Notes: generated by a model not told the origin, from the letters alone. Shown: positions 8,491 through 17,616, counted from the stretch's first letter. The stretch is DNA of 64,000 nt from Manganibacter manganicus (GCF_002075885.1 NZ_MDET01000001.1:62001-126000), one strand, 5' to 3'. Numbers and translations: made by a program.

Positions 8491-10140
8491 GTGGCACGCC
8501 AATTCATCTATCACATGGCCGGCCTTTCTAAGGCCTACGGCACCAAGAAGGTGCTGGAGAACATCAATCTTTCCTTCTACCCCGACGCCAAGATCGGCAT
8601 TCTCGGCCCTAACGGCGCCGGCAAATCGACCATTCTCAAGATCATGGCCGGGCTCGACAAGGAATGGACCGGCGAAGCCTGGCTCGCCGAAGGCGCGACA
8701 GTCGGCTATCTGGCGCAGGAGCCGCATCTTGATCCGGAAAAGACCGTGTTCGAAAACGTCATGGATGGCGTGAAGAAGAAGACGGCGATCATCGATCGCT
8801 ATAACGAGCTGATGATGAACTATTCCGACGAGACGGCGGACGAGTCGGCCAAGCTTCAGGACGAGATGGACCGCCTGAACCTGTGGGATCTCGAACAGCA
8901 GGTCGAGATGGCGATGGAGGCTCTGGCCTGCCCGCCCAAGGATTCGGACGTGACTTCGCTTTCGGGTGGCGAGCGTCGCCGCGTGGCGCTGTGCCGGCTG
9001 CTTCTGGAGCAGCCTGACCTTCTGCTGCTTGACGAGCCGACCAACCATCTCGACGCCGAGACGACGCAGTGGCTGGAAAAGCACCTGCGCGATTATCCGG
9101 GCGCGGTGCTGATCATCACCCACGACCGCTACTTCCTCGACAATGTCACTGGCTGGATTCTCGAACTCGACCGTGGCCGCGGCATTCCCTATGAGGGCAA
9201 TTACACCAAATATCTCGACGCCAAGGCCAAGCGGCTCATCCAGGAAGGTCGCGAGGATGACTCCCGCCAGAAGGCGATCTGGCGCGAGCGCGAGTGGATC
9301 GCGTCTTCGCCCAAGGCGCGGCAGACCAAATCCAAGGCGCGCATCAGCGCCTATGAGGACCTGCTCGAACAGGCCAACAAACGCAAGCCGACCGACACGC
9401 AGATCGTTATCCCGACCAGCGAACGGCTGGGCAATGTCGTCATCGAGGTCGAGGACCTGAAGAAGGGTTATGGCGATGAGGTGCTGATCGAGGATTTGTC
9501 GTTCAAGCTGCCGCCCGGCGGCATTGTCGGCGTCATCGGCCCGAACGGCGCCGGCAAGACGACGTTGTTCAAGATGATTACCGGACAGGAACAGCCCGAT
9601 GCTGGCTCGATCCGCAAGGGTGAGACGGTCAGGCTCGGCTATGTCGATCAGAGCCGCGATGCGCTCGATCCGAACAAGACCGTCTGGGAGGAAATCTCCG
9701 GCGGTGCGGAGGTCATCAAGCTCGGCAAGCATGAGGTCAATTCGCGCGCCTATTGCTCGTCGTTCAATTTCCGCGGGGGCGACCAGCAGCAGAAGGTTGG
9801 TAATCTTTCCGGCGGCCAGCGCAATCGCGTGCATCTGGCCAAGATGCTGAAGAATGGCGGCAACGTGCTCCTGCTCGACGAGCCGACCAACGATCTCGAC
9901 ACCGAGACGCTGGCCGCCCTTGAGGATGCGCTGGAGGCCTATGCCGGCTGTGCTGTCATCATCAGCCACGACCGCATGTTTCTCGACCGGCTGGCCACGC
10001 ATATGCTGGCCTTCGAGGGCGATGCGCATGTCGAGTGGTTCGAGGGCAATTTCGAGGATTACGAGAAGGACAAGGTGCGCCGGCTGGGGCCGGAGGCGCT
10101 GACCCCACACCGCATGACGCACAAGAGACTGACGCGCTGA
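8491..10140 (+). CDS. ettA: energy-dependent translational throttle protein EttA (ABC-F)
   Basis: A 549-residue ABC-F ATPase with two nucleotide-binding domains and no membrane part. Walker A is GPNGAGKST (39-47) in domain 1 and GPNGAGKTT (about 350) in domain 2. There are LSGGERRR and LSGGQRNR signatures and DEPTNHLD and DEPTNDLD Walker B motifs. An arm insertion lies between Walker A and the signature of domain 1, and a basic linker around residues 250-310. Length and opening sequence match EttA (E. coli 555 residues). EttA binds the ribosomal E site and gates the first elongation step according to ATP/ADP. The start is GTG at 8491; the longer upstream frame lacks homology. Confidence 0.95.
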   Translation: MARQFIYHMAGLSKAYGTKKVLENINLSFYPDAKIGILGPNGAGKSTILKIMAGLDKEWTGEAWLAEGATVGYLAQEPHLDPEKTVFENVMDGVKKKTAIIDRYNELMMNYSDETADESAKLQDEMDRLNLWDLEQQVEMAMEALACPPKDSDVTSLSGGERRRVALCRLLLEQPDLLLLDEPTNHLDAETTQWLEKHLRDYPGAVLIITHDRYFLDNVTGWILELDRGRGIPYEGNYTKYLDAKAKRLIQEGREDDSRQKAIWREREWIASSPKARQTKSKARISAYEDLLEQANKRKPTDTQIVIPTSERLGNVVIEVEDLKKGYGDEVLIEDLSFKLPPGGIVGVIGPNGAGKTTLFKMITGQEQPDAGSIRKGETVRLGYVDQSRDALDPNKTVWEEISGGAEVIKLGKHEVNSRAYCSSFNFRGGDQQQKVGNLSGGQRNRVHLAKMLKNGGNVLLLDEPTNDLDTETLAALEDALEAYAGCAVIISHDRMFLDRLATHMLAFEGDAHVEWFEGNFEDYEKDKVRRLGPEALTPHRMTHKRLTR

Positions 10141-10150
10141 TTCTACAATG

Positions 10151-10174
10151 CCCCGCTTTTGCGGGGCGTTTTCG
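10151..10174 (+). terminator. rho-independent terminator of ettA
   Basis: CCCCGC (10151-10156), loop TTTT, GCGGGG (10161-10166), followed by CGTTTTCG. It lies 11 bases after the ettA stop and just before the ribosome binding site of tam. Confidence 0.8.
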
Positions 10175-10190
10175 TTTCGAGGAGGCCTTG

Positions 10191-10961
10191 ATGGCAGACT
10201 GGTCCGCTTCTCTTTACCTCAAATTCGAGGATGAGCGCACGCGGCCGGCACGCGATCTGCTGGCGCAGGTGCCGATAGACAGGCCGCGACGCGTGGTCGA
10301 TATCGGCTGCGGACCGGGAAATTCCACCGAACTTCTGGCCGCACGCTGGCCGCAGGCTCAGGTCAGCGGCTTTGACACTTCGCCCGACATGATCGACAAG
10401 GCGCAAAAGCGCCTTCCCGGCCTTACCTTCGAGCTTGCCGACGCGGCGACATGGCAGCCGGCGAAGCCGGTCGATGTGATCTTCGCCAATGCCGTGTTCC
10501 AGTGGCTGCCGGAACATCCGGCGATCCTGAAGCGGCTGATGGGTTTTCTGACACCCGGCGGCGTGCTGGCGGTGCAGATGCCGGACAATCTCGGCGAGCC
10601 ATCCCACAGCCTGATGGTGGAAGCGGCAGCCGAATCGCCGTTCGCGGATAAGCTCAGGAACGCACAAAAAGCACCGCTGCCGCCTGTTTCGACCTATTAC
10701 GACCTGTTGTTGCCCCTGTCGGATCGGCTCGACATCTGGCACACCATCTATAACCATCCGCTTGCGGGTGCCGATGCGGTGGTGGAATGGCTCAAGGCGA
10801 CAGGGTTGCGGCCGTTCCTCGATCCGCTGACCGATGACGAGCGGCGATGGTTCCTTGACCGCTACGCGGCCAAGCTGCGGCAGGCCTATCAGCCGGCCGC
10901 CGGCGGCAAGGTGCTGTTGCGCTTCCCGCGCCTGTTCATTAGCGCACGCCGCAAATCTTGA
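10191..10961 (+). CDS. tam: trans-aconitate 2-methyltransferase
   Basis: A 256-residue class I SAM-dependent methyltransferase. Motif I is [12 protein letters not shown] (35-46), followed by [19 protein letters not shown] and [14 protein letters not shown], all characteristic of Tam. The enzyme methylates trans-aconitate, a by-product of aconitase that inhibits the TCA cycle. A GAGGAGG ribosome binding site precedes the ATG at 10191. The gene stands alone between a terminator and a large hairpin. The assignment is good, although related methyltransferases exist. Confidence 0.85.
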   Translation: MADWSASLYLKFEDERTRPARDLLAQVPIDRPRRVVDIGCGPGNSTELLAARWPQAQVSGFDTSPDMIDKAQKRLPGLTFELADAATWQPAKPVDVIFANAVFQWLPEHPAILKRLMGFLTPGGVLAVQMPDNLGEPSHSLMVEAAAESPFADKLRNAQKAPLPPVSTYYDLLLPLSDRLDIWHTIYNHPLAGADAVVEWLKATGLRPFLDPLTDDERRWFLDRYAAKLRQAYQPAAGGKVLLRFPRLFISARRKS

Positions 10962-10965
10962 TCTG

Positions 10966-11005
10966 CATGGCTGGCTTGGCGGCTTGACCCGCCACGCCAG
11001 CCATG
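10966..11005. repeat. 17-base inverted repeat after tam
   Basis: CATGGCTGGCTTGGCGG (10966-10982) pairs with CCGCCACGCCAGCCATG (10989-11005), with one mismatch around a 6-base loop. It begins five bases after the tam stop. There is no T run, so it may stabilise the 3' end or act as an atypical terminator. Confidence 0.7.
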
Positions 11006-11125
11006 CGCAATTCAGCGCCGATATTCGCTTCCGCGACGATTTTTGGCGGTGTTTGCCGTCCGGGCATTGGCGTCGTTCAAGGTCGGCCCATCCGAGAGTC
11101 GCCGCGCTCCAGACGGACATAAAGC

Positions 11126-12247
11126 ATGAAACGCGTCATCATCAGCGGCATGGGGGTCGAAATTCCCGAAGCCTCGATTACCAATGAGGAATTGGTGGCG
11201 AGCTTCAATAGCTGGGTCGATGTCGAAAATCCGGCCCGTGAAGCGCGGGGCGAGCCGCCGCTACAAAGATCAGACAGCCATTTTATCGTGCATGCTTCTG
11301 GCATTCGCAGCCGCCATGTGGTCGAGCGCGAGGGCATATTGGACCCGGCGCGCATGGCGCCGCACATTCCGGCGCGGCCGGACGATGCGCTTTCCATACA
11401 GGCCGAATTCGGGCTTGCCTCGGCGCGTAAGGCGCTTGCCCACGCCGATGTCGCGCCTTCGCAGATCGATCTCGTCATGTGTTCGTCGTCGCACTTGCAG
11501 CGGCCTTACCCGGCCCTCGCCATCGAGATGCAGCAGGCGCTCGGCACCAGCGGCGCGGCGTTCGATATGGGGCTGGGTTGCTCGTCGGCTGTTGCTGCAC
11601 TGCATGTCGCGGCCAATCTTGTGCGCTCCGGCGCGCAGAAAAGGGTGCTGGTAACGGTGCCGGAAATCATCACCGCCCATCTCAACTTCCGCGACCGCCA
11701 GACGCATTTCATTTTCGGCGACGCGTCGGTGTCGATGGTGATCGAGGCGCTGGAGGAGGGGGAGGAGCAGTCGGGCCGCTTCGAGGTACTGGACACGCGG
11801 CTGTGGACGCAGATGTCGAACAATATCCGCACCAATCTCGGTTATCTCACCCGCACCGCATTGGACGACCCCTATCGGATCGACCTGGAAGGCAACATGA
11901 TCAAGCAGGTCGGGAACAAGGTGTTCAAGGAGGTCACCGTGGCCGGCCATAAATTCATCGTTGATTTTCTGGCCGAGCATGGGCAGACGCCGGAGGGGAT
12001 AAGGCGGTTCTGGCTGCATCAGGCCAATGCGCGCATGAATGCGATGATCCTGCGGCTGGCGTTCGGCCACGATGTCGATCAGGATCGCGCGCCGATGGTG
12101 CTCGACCGGCTCGGCAATACGGCGGGCGCGGGTTCGGTCGTCGCGCTGTCGGAATATCATGCCGACATGAAGGCCGGCGATTTCGGCCTGCTCTGCGCTT
12201 TCGGCGCCGGCTATTCCATCGGCGGTGCGCTGCTCAGAATGATGTGA
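11126..12247 (+). CDS. beta-ketoacyl-ACP synthase III family protein
   Basis: A 373-residue thiolase-fold condensing enzyme. The FabH-type catalytic triad is visible: Cys152 in GLGCSSAVA, His298 in WLHQANARMN and Asn331 in GNTAGAGSV. It is about 50 residues longer than housekeeping FabH (near 320), with an insertion around residues 40-80, as in medium-chain FabH-like enzymes of proteobacteria. It would join an acyl-CoA to malonyl-ACP, either to start fatty acid synthesis or to salvage beta-oxidation products. No other fatty acid genes are adjacent, so it is unlikely to be the main fabH. Confidence 0.85.
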   Translation: MKRVIISGMGVEIPEASITNEELVASFNSWVDVENPAREARGEPPLQRSDSHFIVHASGIRSRHVVEREGILDPARMAPHIPARPDDALSIQAEFGLASARKALAHADVAPSQIDLVMCSSSHLQRPYPALAIEMQQALGTSGAAFDMGLGCSSAVAALHVAANLVRSGAQKRVLVTVPEIITAHLNFRDRQTHFIFGDASVSMVIEALEEGEEQSGRFEVLDTRLWTQMSNNIRTNLGYLTRTALDDPYRIDLEGNMIKQVGNKVFKEVTVAGHKFIVDFLAEHGQTPEGIRRFWLHQANARMNAMILRLAFGHDVDQDRAPMVLDRLGNTAGAGSVVALSEYHADMKAGDFGLLCAFGAGYSIGGALLRMM

Positions 12248-12260
12248 TGGCCACTGGCAG

Positions 12261-12575
12261 TCAGATTTCGTCGTCGTCCGGGTCGAGCAGGCGCGTAGCA
12301 CGCCATCGGGTCAGGACGGCGTTGATCTCGTCGATGACGAAGAAGCGCGCGGCGTCGCGGTCGTACCCCTCGGCGAGCAGTTGCTCATAGCCGGTATGGG
12401 CATGGCGGACATGCGCCACCGTCGCCAGCCAGACGGCGATGGAGGGCGGCAGTGTCTTGAGGTGGGCGGCCCCGGCATCGGCACGGATCGCTTCCATGTC
12501 GGCATAGGGCGCCATCGGCAGCAGCGCCGTAAGCGCCCTGGCAATCGCCCGGCGGCGGCCGGTATAGCGCCTCAT
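12261..12575 (-). CDS. DUF2293 domain-containing protein
   Basis: A 104-residue basic/acidic protein. The opening RRYTGRRRAIARALTALLP, followed by a segment rich in A, D and H, resembles DUF2293 proteins of rhizobia. No catalytic motif is evident. Its ATG overlaps the stop of trmO (ATGA, 12572-12575), so the two are translationally coupled. It is convergent with the ketosynthase gene, whose stop is only 13 bases away. Function unknown. Confidence 0.65.
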   Translation of the reverse strand: MRRYTGRRRAIARALTALLPMAPYADMEAIRADAGAAHLKTLPPSIAVWLATVAHVRHAHTGYEQLLAEGYDRDAARFFVIDEINAVLTRWRATRLLDPDDDEI

Positions 12576-13075
12576 GCACCGCTCCGCCCGGTGACGGCAT
12601 CGGGAAATGCGTCGTTGGAAGGGAAGTAAGGCTTGATGTCGATGACCGGAGTGCCGTCGAGGACGTCGATGGCGTCGAGTTCCAGCCGCCCCTTGTCGAT
12701 GTCGAGTGCCGTCAGGTGGACGATATGAAGGCCGATAGGGTTCGGCCGCACCGGTGAGCGCAAAGCGAAAACGCCTTTCGCTTCAGATGCGTGGCGTGGT
12801 TTCTGAACAATCAGATTCCGCGGCGCGCGGTCGAGCCATGTCAGGATGACGGCATGGCTGGCGCCTTCAAGGCCCAGGAGACCGGCGCGATAGGGTTCAT
12901 CGAGGTGGAGCGTTGCGGACTTAGCGGCCTCACGCGCCGCGCGCATGTTCTTCGGGCAGGCCTCGCGCGTCGTCCAGGGTGAGGCGATGCGGCCGATAAA
13001 GACGATGTGGCCATCTGCGGCCATCGTCACTGGATCGTCAACAAGCACCCGTTCGCCGTCGCGGATATCGAACAT
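12572..13075 (-). CDS. trmO: tRNA (N6-threonylcarbamoyladenosine37-N6)-methyltransferase TrmO
   Basis: A 167-residue protein of the TrmO/TsaA (UPF0066) family. It carries the signature RPNPIGLHIV and the C-terminal motif DGTPVIDIKPY. The enzyme uses SAM to methylate the threonylcarbamoyl group on A37 of certain tRNAs. The ATG at 13075 is chosen because GAAAGG precedes it and the conserved N-terminus begins here; an alternative ATG at 13132 would add 19 residues. It is divergent from the SahR-type regulator gene and shares its intergenic region and operator. Confidence 0.85.
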   Translation of the reverse strand: MFDIRDGERVLVDDPVTMAADGHIVFIGRIASPWTTREACPKNMRAAREAAKSATLHLDEPYRAGLLGLEGASHAVILTWLDRAPRNLIVQKPRHASEAKGVFALRSPVRPNPIGLHIVHLTALDIDKGRLELDAIDVLDGTPVIDIKPYFPSNDAFPDAVTGRSGA

Positions 13076-13176
13076 CGCTCTAACCTTTCCAGTGTCTGCG
13101 TGGTCGGGCGAGGTGAATCTCTGATGCGTCATTTTCTTGCTTTCTAACGACACGCGCTTGCCACAAGATAAAATAT

Positions 13177-13198
13177 GATATAAACATATCTTTATATC
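13177..13198. promoter_or_regulatory. palindromic operator, predicted SahR-type binding site
   Basis: A 22-base near-perfect palindrome: GATATAAA, centre CATATC, TTTATATC, with 20 of 22 positions symmetric. It is very AT-rich in a GC-rich genome and lies 12 bases before the regulator ATG and about 100 bases before the divergent trmO start. ArsR-type regulators of methionine-cycle genes in proteobacteria (SahR) use ATATC-type palindromes; the match to SahR is recalled, not computed. The site should autoregulate the regulator-metF operon. Confidence 0.7.
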
Positions 13199-13210
13199 TT
13201 TTCTGGAGCA

Positions 13211-14257
13211 ATGCCGTTCATGCCTGCGCTCGACACATTGGTAGATACATTGAAGGCTGCCGCCGAATCCAGCCGCTTGCGGATTCTGGCGCTGTTGTCG
13301 CGCGGCGACCTCACCGTTTCCGATCTTACGGAAATCCTCGGCCAGTCGCAGCCGCGCGTGTCGCGCCATCTCAAGCTGCTGCTGGAAGCCGGCCTGATCG
13401 GGCGTTATCAGGAAGGCTCGTGGGCCTTCTTCAGGCTGTCGGATGCCGATGCGGCACACGACTTCGTGCTCCGCCTGGTCTCAAACATCGATGCCGGCGA
13501 TGCGCAGGTCGAGCGCGACCTTGAAAGGTTGAGCGCGGTCAAGCGGCGCCGTCAGGACAGGGCAGCGGAATATTTTTCGCGCAACGCCGCAAGCTGGGAT
13601 CAGATCAGGCTGCTGCACGTGCCGGACAAGGCGGTCGAGGCTGCGCTACTCAAGCTCATCGGCAAACGGCCGTTCCAGTCCATGCTCGATCTCGGCACCG
13701 GCACCGGCCGGCTGCTGGAAATCTTCGCGCCGCTTTATCGCCGCGGCATCGGCATCGACATGTCGCGCGAGATGCTGGCGGTGGCGCGCGCCAATCTCGA
13801 CAAATCCGGCGTTTCTCATGCGCAGGTGCGCCAGGGCGATATCTTCTCGCCGCCGGTCGATCGCGACGCGTTCGATCTGGTCACCATCCATCAGGTTCTG
13901 CACTATCTCGATGATCCGGGCCGCGCGGTCCGCGAAGCGGCACGGTTGCTGAGGCCGGCAGGGCGGCTGGTGATCGTTGATTTTGCGCCGCATGCGTTGG
14001 AGTTTTTGCGCGACGCGCATGCGCACCAGCGTCTCGGTTTTGGCGACCGGCAAATTAGCGAATGGCTGGGTGAGGCGGGGCTCGACCTCGAAGAGACACA
14101 GGATTTCGCGCCGAATGGCGGCAGCGAGGCGGGGCTTACCGTCAAGCTCTGGCTTGGCCGCGACCGTCGCCTGTTGATTGCCGATCCGGCCGATCGGCCG
14201 CAATCCAACGGCGCCATTCAATCGACAAATGCCCGCCCGTTGGGGGAGATCGCCTGA
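13211..14257 (+). CDS. ArsR-family regulator fused to a SAM-dependent methyltransferase domain (SahR-like)
   Basis: A 348-residue two-domain protein. Residues 1-95 are an ArsR winged helix (recognition helix near LGQSQPRVSRHLKLL). Residues about 125-330 are a class I methyltransferase fold with motif I LDLGTGTGR (near 160) and IHQVLHYLDDPGRA. In alphaproteobacteria this architecture next to metF fits SahR, which senses S-adenosylhomocysteine and represses methionine-cycle genes. The fused domain may therefore be a ligand sensor and not an enzyme. Its stop overlaps the metF ATG by one base. The metal-binding cysteines of classical ArsR are absent. Confidence 0.82.
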   Translation: MPFMPALDTLVDTLKAAAESSRLRILALLSRGDLTVSDLTEILGQSQPRVSRHLKLLLEAGLIGRYQEGSWAFFRLSDADAAHDFVLRLVSNIDAGDAQVERDLERLSAVKRRRQDRAAEYFSRNAASWDQIRLLHVPDKAVEAALLKLIGKRPFQSMLDLGTGTGRLLEIFAPLYRRGIGIDMSREMLAVARANLDKSGVSHAQVRQGDIFSPPVDRDAFDLVTIHQVLHYLDDPGRAVREAARLLRPAGRLVIVDFAPHALEFLRDAHAHQRLGFGDRQISEWLGEAGLDLEETQDFAPNGGSEAGLTVKLWLGRDRRLLIADPADRPQSNGAIQSTNARPLGEIA

Positions 14258-15171
14258 TGAACCAGTTCCGCTTTTCCCGCCAGCCGGATATCGGCGAACG
14301 CATTCGCGTGTCGTTTGAATTCTTTCCGCCCAAAACCGACGAGATGGAAACCCGCCTTTGGGACACCGTAACGCGGCTGGAGCCTCTCAGGCCGAATTTC
14401 GTCTCTGTGACCTACGGCGCCGGCGGCACGACGCGCGAGCGTACCGGGCGTACCATCAAGCGTATCCTGACCGAGACCGGCATCCCGGCAGCCGCGCATC
14501 TCACATGCGTCGGCGCGACGCGGGAAGAGGTTGATGCAGTTATTCGCGAGTATGATGCCATGGGCATCCGCCGCTTCGTCGCGTTGCGGGGCGATCCCGC
14601 AAACGGCGTTGGCGAAGCCTATCAGCCTTATCCCGGCGGCTATCAGAACGGGGCCGAACTGGTTGGCGGGCTGAAGTCGATTGCGGATTTCGATATTTCC
14701 GTGGCCGCCTATCCCGAAAAGCATCCGCAAAGTCCGGATTTCGCCACCGATATCGAAATGCTGAAGCGAAAGGTCGATAATGGCGCGACACGAGCCATCA
14801 CCCAGTTCTTCTTCGACAACGATCTTTACGAACGCTATGTCGAGCGGGTGCGCCGCGCCGGCATCTATATCCCGATCGTGCCGGGTATACAGCCGGTGCA
14901 CAATTTCCGGCAGGTGGCGAATTTCGCCTCCCGCGCCGGCACTCATGTCCCGGCATGGCTGGCGGAGCGTTTCGAGGGGCTTGCACAGGACCCGCAGACG
15001 CATGCGCTCGTTGCCTCCGCTGTGGCGACCGAGCAGGTGATGGACCTTGTCGAACGTGGCGTCAGCGACTTCCATTTCTATACGATGAACCGGGCAGACC
15101 TCGTCGTCGCCATCTGTCACATGATCGGCATACGGTCGCCGCAGGGGATCGTCGGGTCGGCCGCAGCTTGA
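14257..15171 (+). CDS. metF: 5,10-methylenetetrahydrofolate reductase
   Basis: A 304-residue flavoenzyme that reduces 5,10-methylene-THF to 5-methyl-THF, the methyl donor for methionine synthase. Recognisable segments are RVSFEFFPPKTDEME, FVSVTYGAGGTTRERT, ALRGDP, QFFFDNDLYERYV and PGIQPV. Length agrees with bacterial MetF. It is coupled to the SahR-like regulator, which should derepress it when S-adenosylhomocysteine builds up, and it is followed by a strong terminator. Confidence 0.96.
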   Translation: MNQFRFSRQPDIGERIRVSFEFFPPKTDEMETRLWDTVTRLEPLRPNFVSVTYGAGGTTRERTGRTIKRILTETGIPAAAHLTCVGATREEVDAVIREYDAMGIRRFVALRGDPANGVGEAYQPYPGGYQNGAELVGGLKSIADFDISVAAYPEKHPQSPDFATDIEMLKRKVDNGATRAITQFFFDNDLYERYVERVRRAGIYIPIVPGIQPVHNFRQVANFASRAGTHVPAWLAERFEGLAQDPQTHALVASAVATEQVMDLVERGVSDFHFYTMNRADLVVAICHMIGIRSPQGIVGSAAA

Positions 15172-15190
15172 CCAGGTTATCGCTTGCATG

Positions 15191-15223
15191 AAAAAGGCCG
15201 GGCAAAATGCCCGGCCTTTTTAT
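15191..15223. terminator. bidirectional rho-independent terminator
   Basis: AAAAAGGCCGGGC, loop AAAAT, GCCCGGCCTTTTT. The A run before and the T run after make it work on both strands. It ends metF from the left and the small peptide gene at 15248-15334 from the right. Confidence 0.9.
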
Positions 15224-15247
15224 CTCGTTTCTTCTCTCTGGCGCTGT

Positions 15248-15334
15248 CTATGGAAGAACGCCCATGATGAGGGCGCCGATGAAGGCGAACGCAGCACAAA
15301 TCATCAATGCGTTGATTGGCTTTGTCAGTCCCAT
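15248..15334 (-). CDS. 28-residue hydrophobic small protein
   Basis: A tiny frame that reads MGLTKPINALMICAAF, then FIGALIMGVLP. After a short N-terminus with one lysine there is one hydrophobic stretch of about 18 residues, long enough to span the membrane. A perfect AGGAGG ribosome binding site lies five bases before the ATG (reverse strand), and a bidirectional terminator (15191-15223) follows the stop by 25 bases. These signals make it more than a chance frame. I do not recognise a named family; the role is unknown. Confidence 0.65.
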   Translation of the reverse strand: MGLTKPINALMICAAFAFIGALIMGVLP

Positions 15335-15557
15335 GATAGCCTCCTGTTGAAAAGCTATCGCCAGAATCTAAGGGCATTTGCGCTACAGACAAGTGAAAAA
15401 TTTGCTGCATTGCGACGGAATTGTGGAATTTGCGACCTGAAACAGCCCGTTAGCGGTTGAAAACCCTCAACAAAAGGTGGGTCAGCCGGTTGTGTACAAA
15501 TCATGGCAGGATTCCGGCCCTACCGTGATTCGTCTCCGCGGAGCGTTCGGTTTGCAC

Positions 15558-16742
15558 TTATAATTTTGCCAGCAATTCCGCGGTCGGCCAGCCATCCACC
15601 GGCAGGCCGAGGCGTTTCTGTTCCTGGCGGATCGCCTCGCGCGTATTGTTGCCGAGGATGCCATCGACGCTGCCGACGTCATAGCCTTTCGCTTCCAGCC
15701 TGGTCTGGAGCGCCTTCATTCTTTCGGCGCTGAAGCCGGGGTCCGGATCGCGCCGGTCATAGGCCGGTGCGCCGGCCAGGCGGGTCGCCAATACGGCGGC
15801 GGTCAGCGCGTAGGTCGCCGACTTGTTCCATTCGAGATAGACATCGTAATTGTCGAAGGCCAGGAACGCCGGGCCTTTGCGACCCATGGGCAGCACCAGC
15901 CCGGCCTTCAGGCCGTTGTCTTCCAGCGGCGCACCGTCGCGTTGCGTCACGCCCCATTGCGACCATTGCGCAAGCGGCAGCTTGTTGTCGCGCCCGGTCT
16001 GGTCCCATGGCATCTGGTCGGGCACGCGCACTTCCACGACCCAGGGCTGCTCCGGCTTCCAGCCCATGACCTGCAACTTCTTCGCGGTGGTCATGATGAC
16101 ATCGGGCGCGCTGTTGCGCAGATCCACCTGGCCGTCTCCATCGCCATCGACGCCGTCATGGAGATAATCGACGGGGAGCATCTGGGTCTGGCCGATCTCG
16201 CCGGCCCAGGCGCCCTCGACATCGGCGGGCACGACGCCGCGATCGATCAGCGTCAGCAAGGGAACGAGTTGGCGCCGGAACAATTCCGGGCGCCGGCAAT
16301 CATGCGCCAGCGTCACCAGCGCGGTGAGGGTGTGGAAATCGCCCTGAACCGCGCCGAAATCCGTCTCCAGCGCCCAGAAGGCGGCGACGACCGGAGGCTG
16401 TACGCCGAACTCCTGCTCCGCGCGCGAAAAGACGTCGGCGTATTTCTTCAGATTGGCGTCGCCATGCTTGAGGCGATAGGCCGAAATCATGCGGCTGGAG
16501 AACTCGATGAAGGTTTGGGTGAATACGCCCTGCGCTCGGTCGCGCGCCAGAACCTTGTCATCGATGGTTGCGGCCGCCAGCGCCGCAAGGCCCTTTTCAC
16601 CGACGCCTGCCGCCCTGGCCTCGGCCGCAACGCCCTGCTTCCATGCCTGGAAATCGCCACCGCACTCCTGTGCCATGGCCGAAACCGTCCCGGCGGCGGT
16701 AAAAAGCAACGTTGCCGCGAGGGCACTCAGGGGTGCTCGCAT
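15558..16742 (-). CDS. lytic murein transglycosylase, MltB type, with peptidoglycan-binding domain
   Basis: A 394-residue secreted enzyme. The Sec signal peptide covers about residues 1-24 (cut near AMA-QECGG). The SLT_2 (MltB) domain has the catalytic glutamate Glu126 in FWALETDFG and the following segments GQTQMLPVDYL and DIMTTAKKL-like. A C-terminal PG_binding_1 domain occupies about residues 335-394 (YDVGSVDGILGNNTREAI). It cleaves glycan strands to 1,6-anhydro-MurNAc products. There is no lipobox, so it is probably periplasmic and soluble. The ATG at 16742 gives the signal peptide; a longer frame does not. Confidence 0.9.
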   Translation of the reverse strand: MRAPLSALAATLLFTAAGTVSAMAQECGGDFQAWKQGVAAEARAAGVGEKGLAALAAATIDDKVLARDRAQGVFTQTFIEFSSRMISAYRLKHGDANLKKYADVFSRAEQEFGVQPPVVAAFWALETDFGAVQGDFHTLTALVTLAHDCRRPELFRRQLVPLLTLIDRGVVPADVEGAWAGEIGQTQMLPVDYLHDGVDGDGDGQVDLRNSAPDVIMTTAKKLQVMGWKPEQPWVVEVRVPDQMPWDQTGRDNKLPLAQWSQWGVTQRDGAPLEDNGLKAGLVLPMGRKGPAFLAFDNYDVYLEWNKSATYALTAAVLATRLAGAPAYDRRDPDPGFSAERMKALQTRLEAKGYDVGSVDGILGNNTREAIRQEQKRLGLPVDGWPTAELLAKL

Positions 16743-16821
16743 CGATATTTCTCCAGACCTTCGTTGTCGGCTGCGTTCTGTGCCTGCCACAAATGGCAAA
16801 AAACAGGCAAGTTAAGTCCGG

Positions 16822-17616
16822 TCAATTTGTGTTGAGCCGCAGCCATTTTTCCCAGGCGACTTTGGAACCGTTGAAGACATTGATATCGGCATTGCCGTCA
16901 ATGCCCGGCACCACTCCGGTGCCGGTATATTGCCAGAAGGTGAAAGGGTGGCTGCCGTATTTTTCGCTCGGGTGGCCGGCGACCGAGCGCAGCCAGTAGG
17001 GATAGCCGCGGAACGTGGACAGATCATTGTCATCGAAGAAATCGAGCGTGGTGTAGATAATCGGCTTCTTGCCGTAATGGCGTTCCAGCATGCCGAGATA
17101 AATCTTCATCTCGCTTCGTACCGTTTCCTTGCCGGGGCGCAGTTTGCAGGTCGGTGAATGCGGGTTCCATTCCATGTCGAGCACAGGCGGCATGGCCGAG
17201 GCGTCCTTGGGAACGTGCTCGATGAACCAGCGCGCCTGCTTTGCCGCTGGCGTGCAGAAATAGTAGAAATGATAGGCACCGCGCGGGATGCCTGCGGCTT
17301 TCGTGCGGCGCCAGTGCTCGTTGAAATATTCGTCGAAGCGGTCGCCGCCCTCCGTCGCCTTGATGAAGGCGAAGGAAATTCCGCTTGCCCGTGCTTTGTG
17401 CCAATCCACCGACGTCTGGTATTTGGAAACGTCCGTGCCGTGCACGCCATAGGTCCAGGGCGCAGTGCCCTCCCACTTATACGGGTCACTATCGGTGAAG
17501 CGCGGCGTGTGGCTCGTTGCACGCGCGGAAGCGCCGGGTGTCGGGGCAAGGTCTTCGATCGTGGTGCAGCCGCCCAGGATAAACATTATGGACAAGGCTG
17601 TCGCGCTGCGCGTCAT
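16822..17616 (-). CDS. glycoside hydrolase family 25 (lysozyme) lipoprotein
   Basis: A 264-residue lipoprotein with a lipobox ending LGGC (Cys17). The GH25 catalytic fold has Asp62 (GTDVSKYQ), Glu89 (IKATEG) and the acidic pair Asp147 and Glu149 (VLDMEW), with WQYTGTG near the C-terminus. GH25 enzymes hydrolyse the MurNAc-GlcNAc bond. Anchoring in a membrane suggests a wall-remodelling role and not that of a phage endolysin, and no holin or phage genes are near. It sits just upstream (in its reading direction) of the MltB-type gene, separated by 79 bases. Confidence 0.88.
   Translation of the reverse strand: MTRSATALSIMFILGGCTTIEDLAPTPGASARATSHTPRFTDSDPYKWEGTAPWTYGVHGTDVSKYQTSVDWHKARASGISFAFIKATEGGDRFDEYFNEHWRRTKAAGIPRGAYHFYYFCTPAAKQARWFIEHVPKDASAMPPVLDMEWNPHSPTCKLRPGKETVRSEMKIYLGMLERHYGKKPIIYTTLDFFDDNDLSTFRGYPYWLRSVAGHPSEKYGSHPFTFWQYTGTGVVPGIDGNADINVFNGSKVAWEKWLRLNTN

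Noticed and set aside
16822-17616. Prophage remnant around the GH25 lysozyme
   Set aside because: The protein has a lipoprotein signal and no phage genes, integrase or attachment repeats are nearby.
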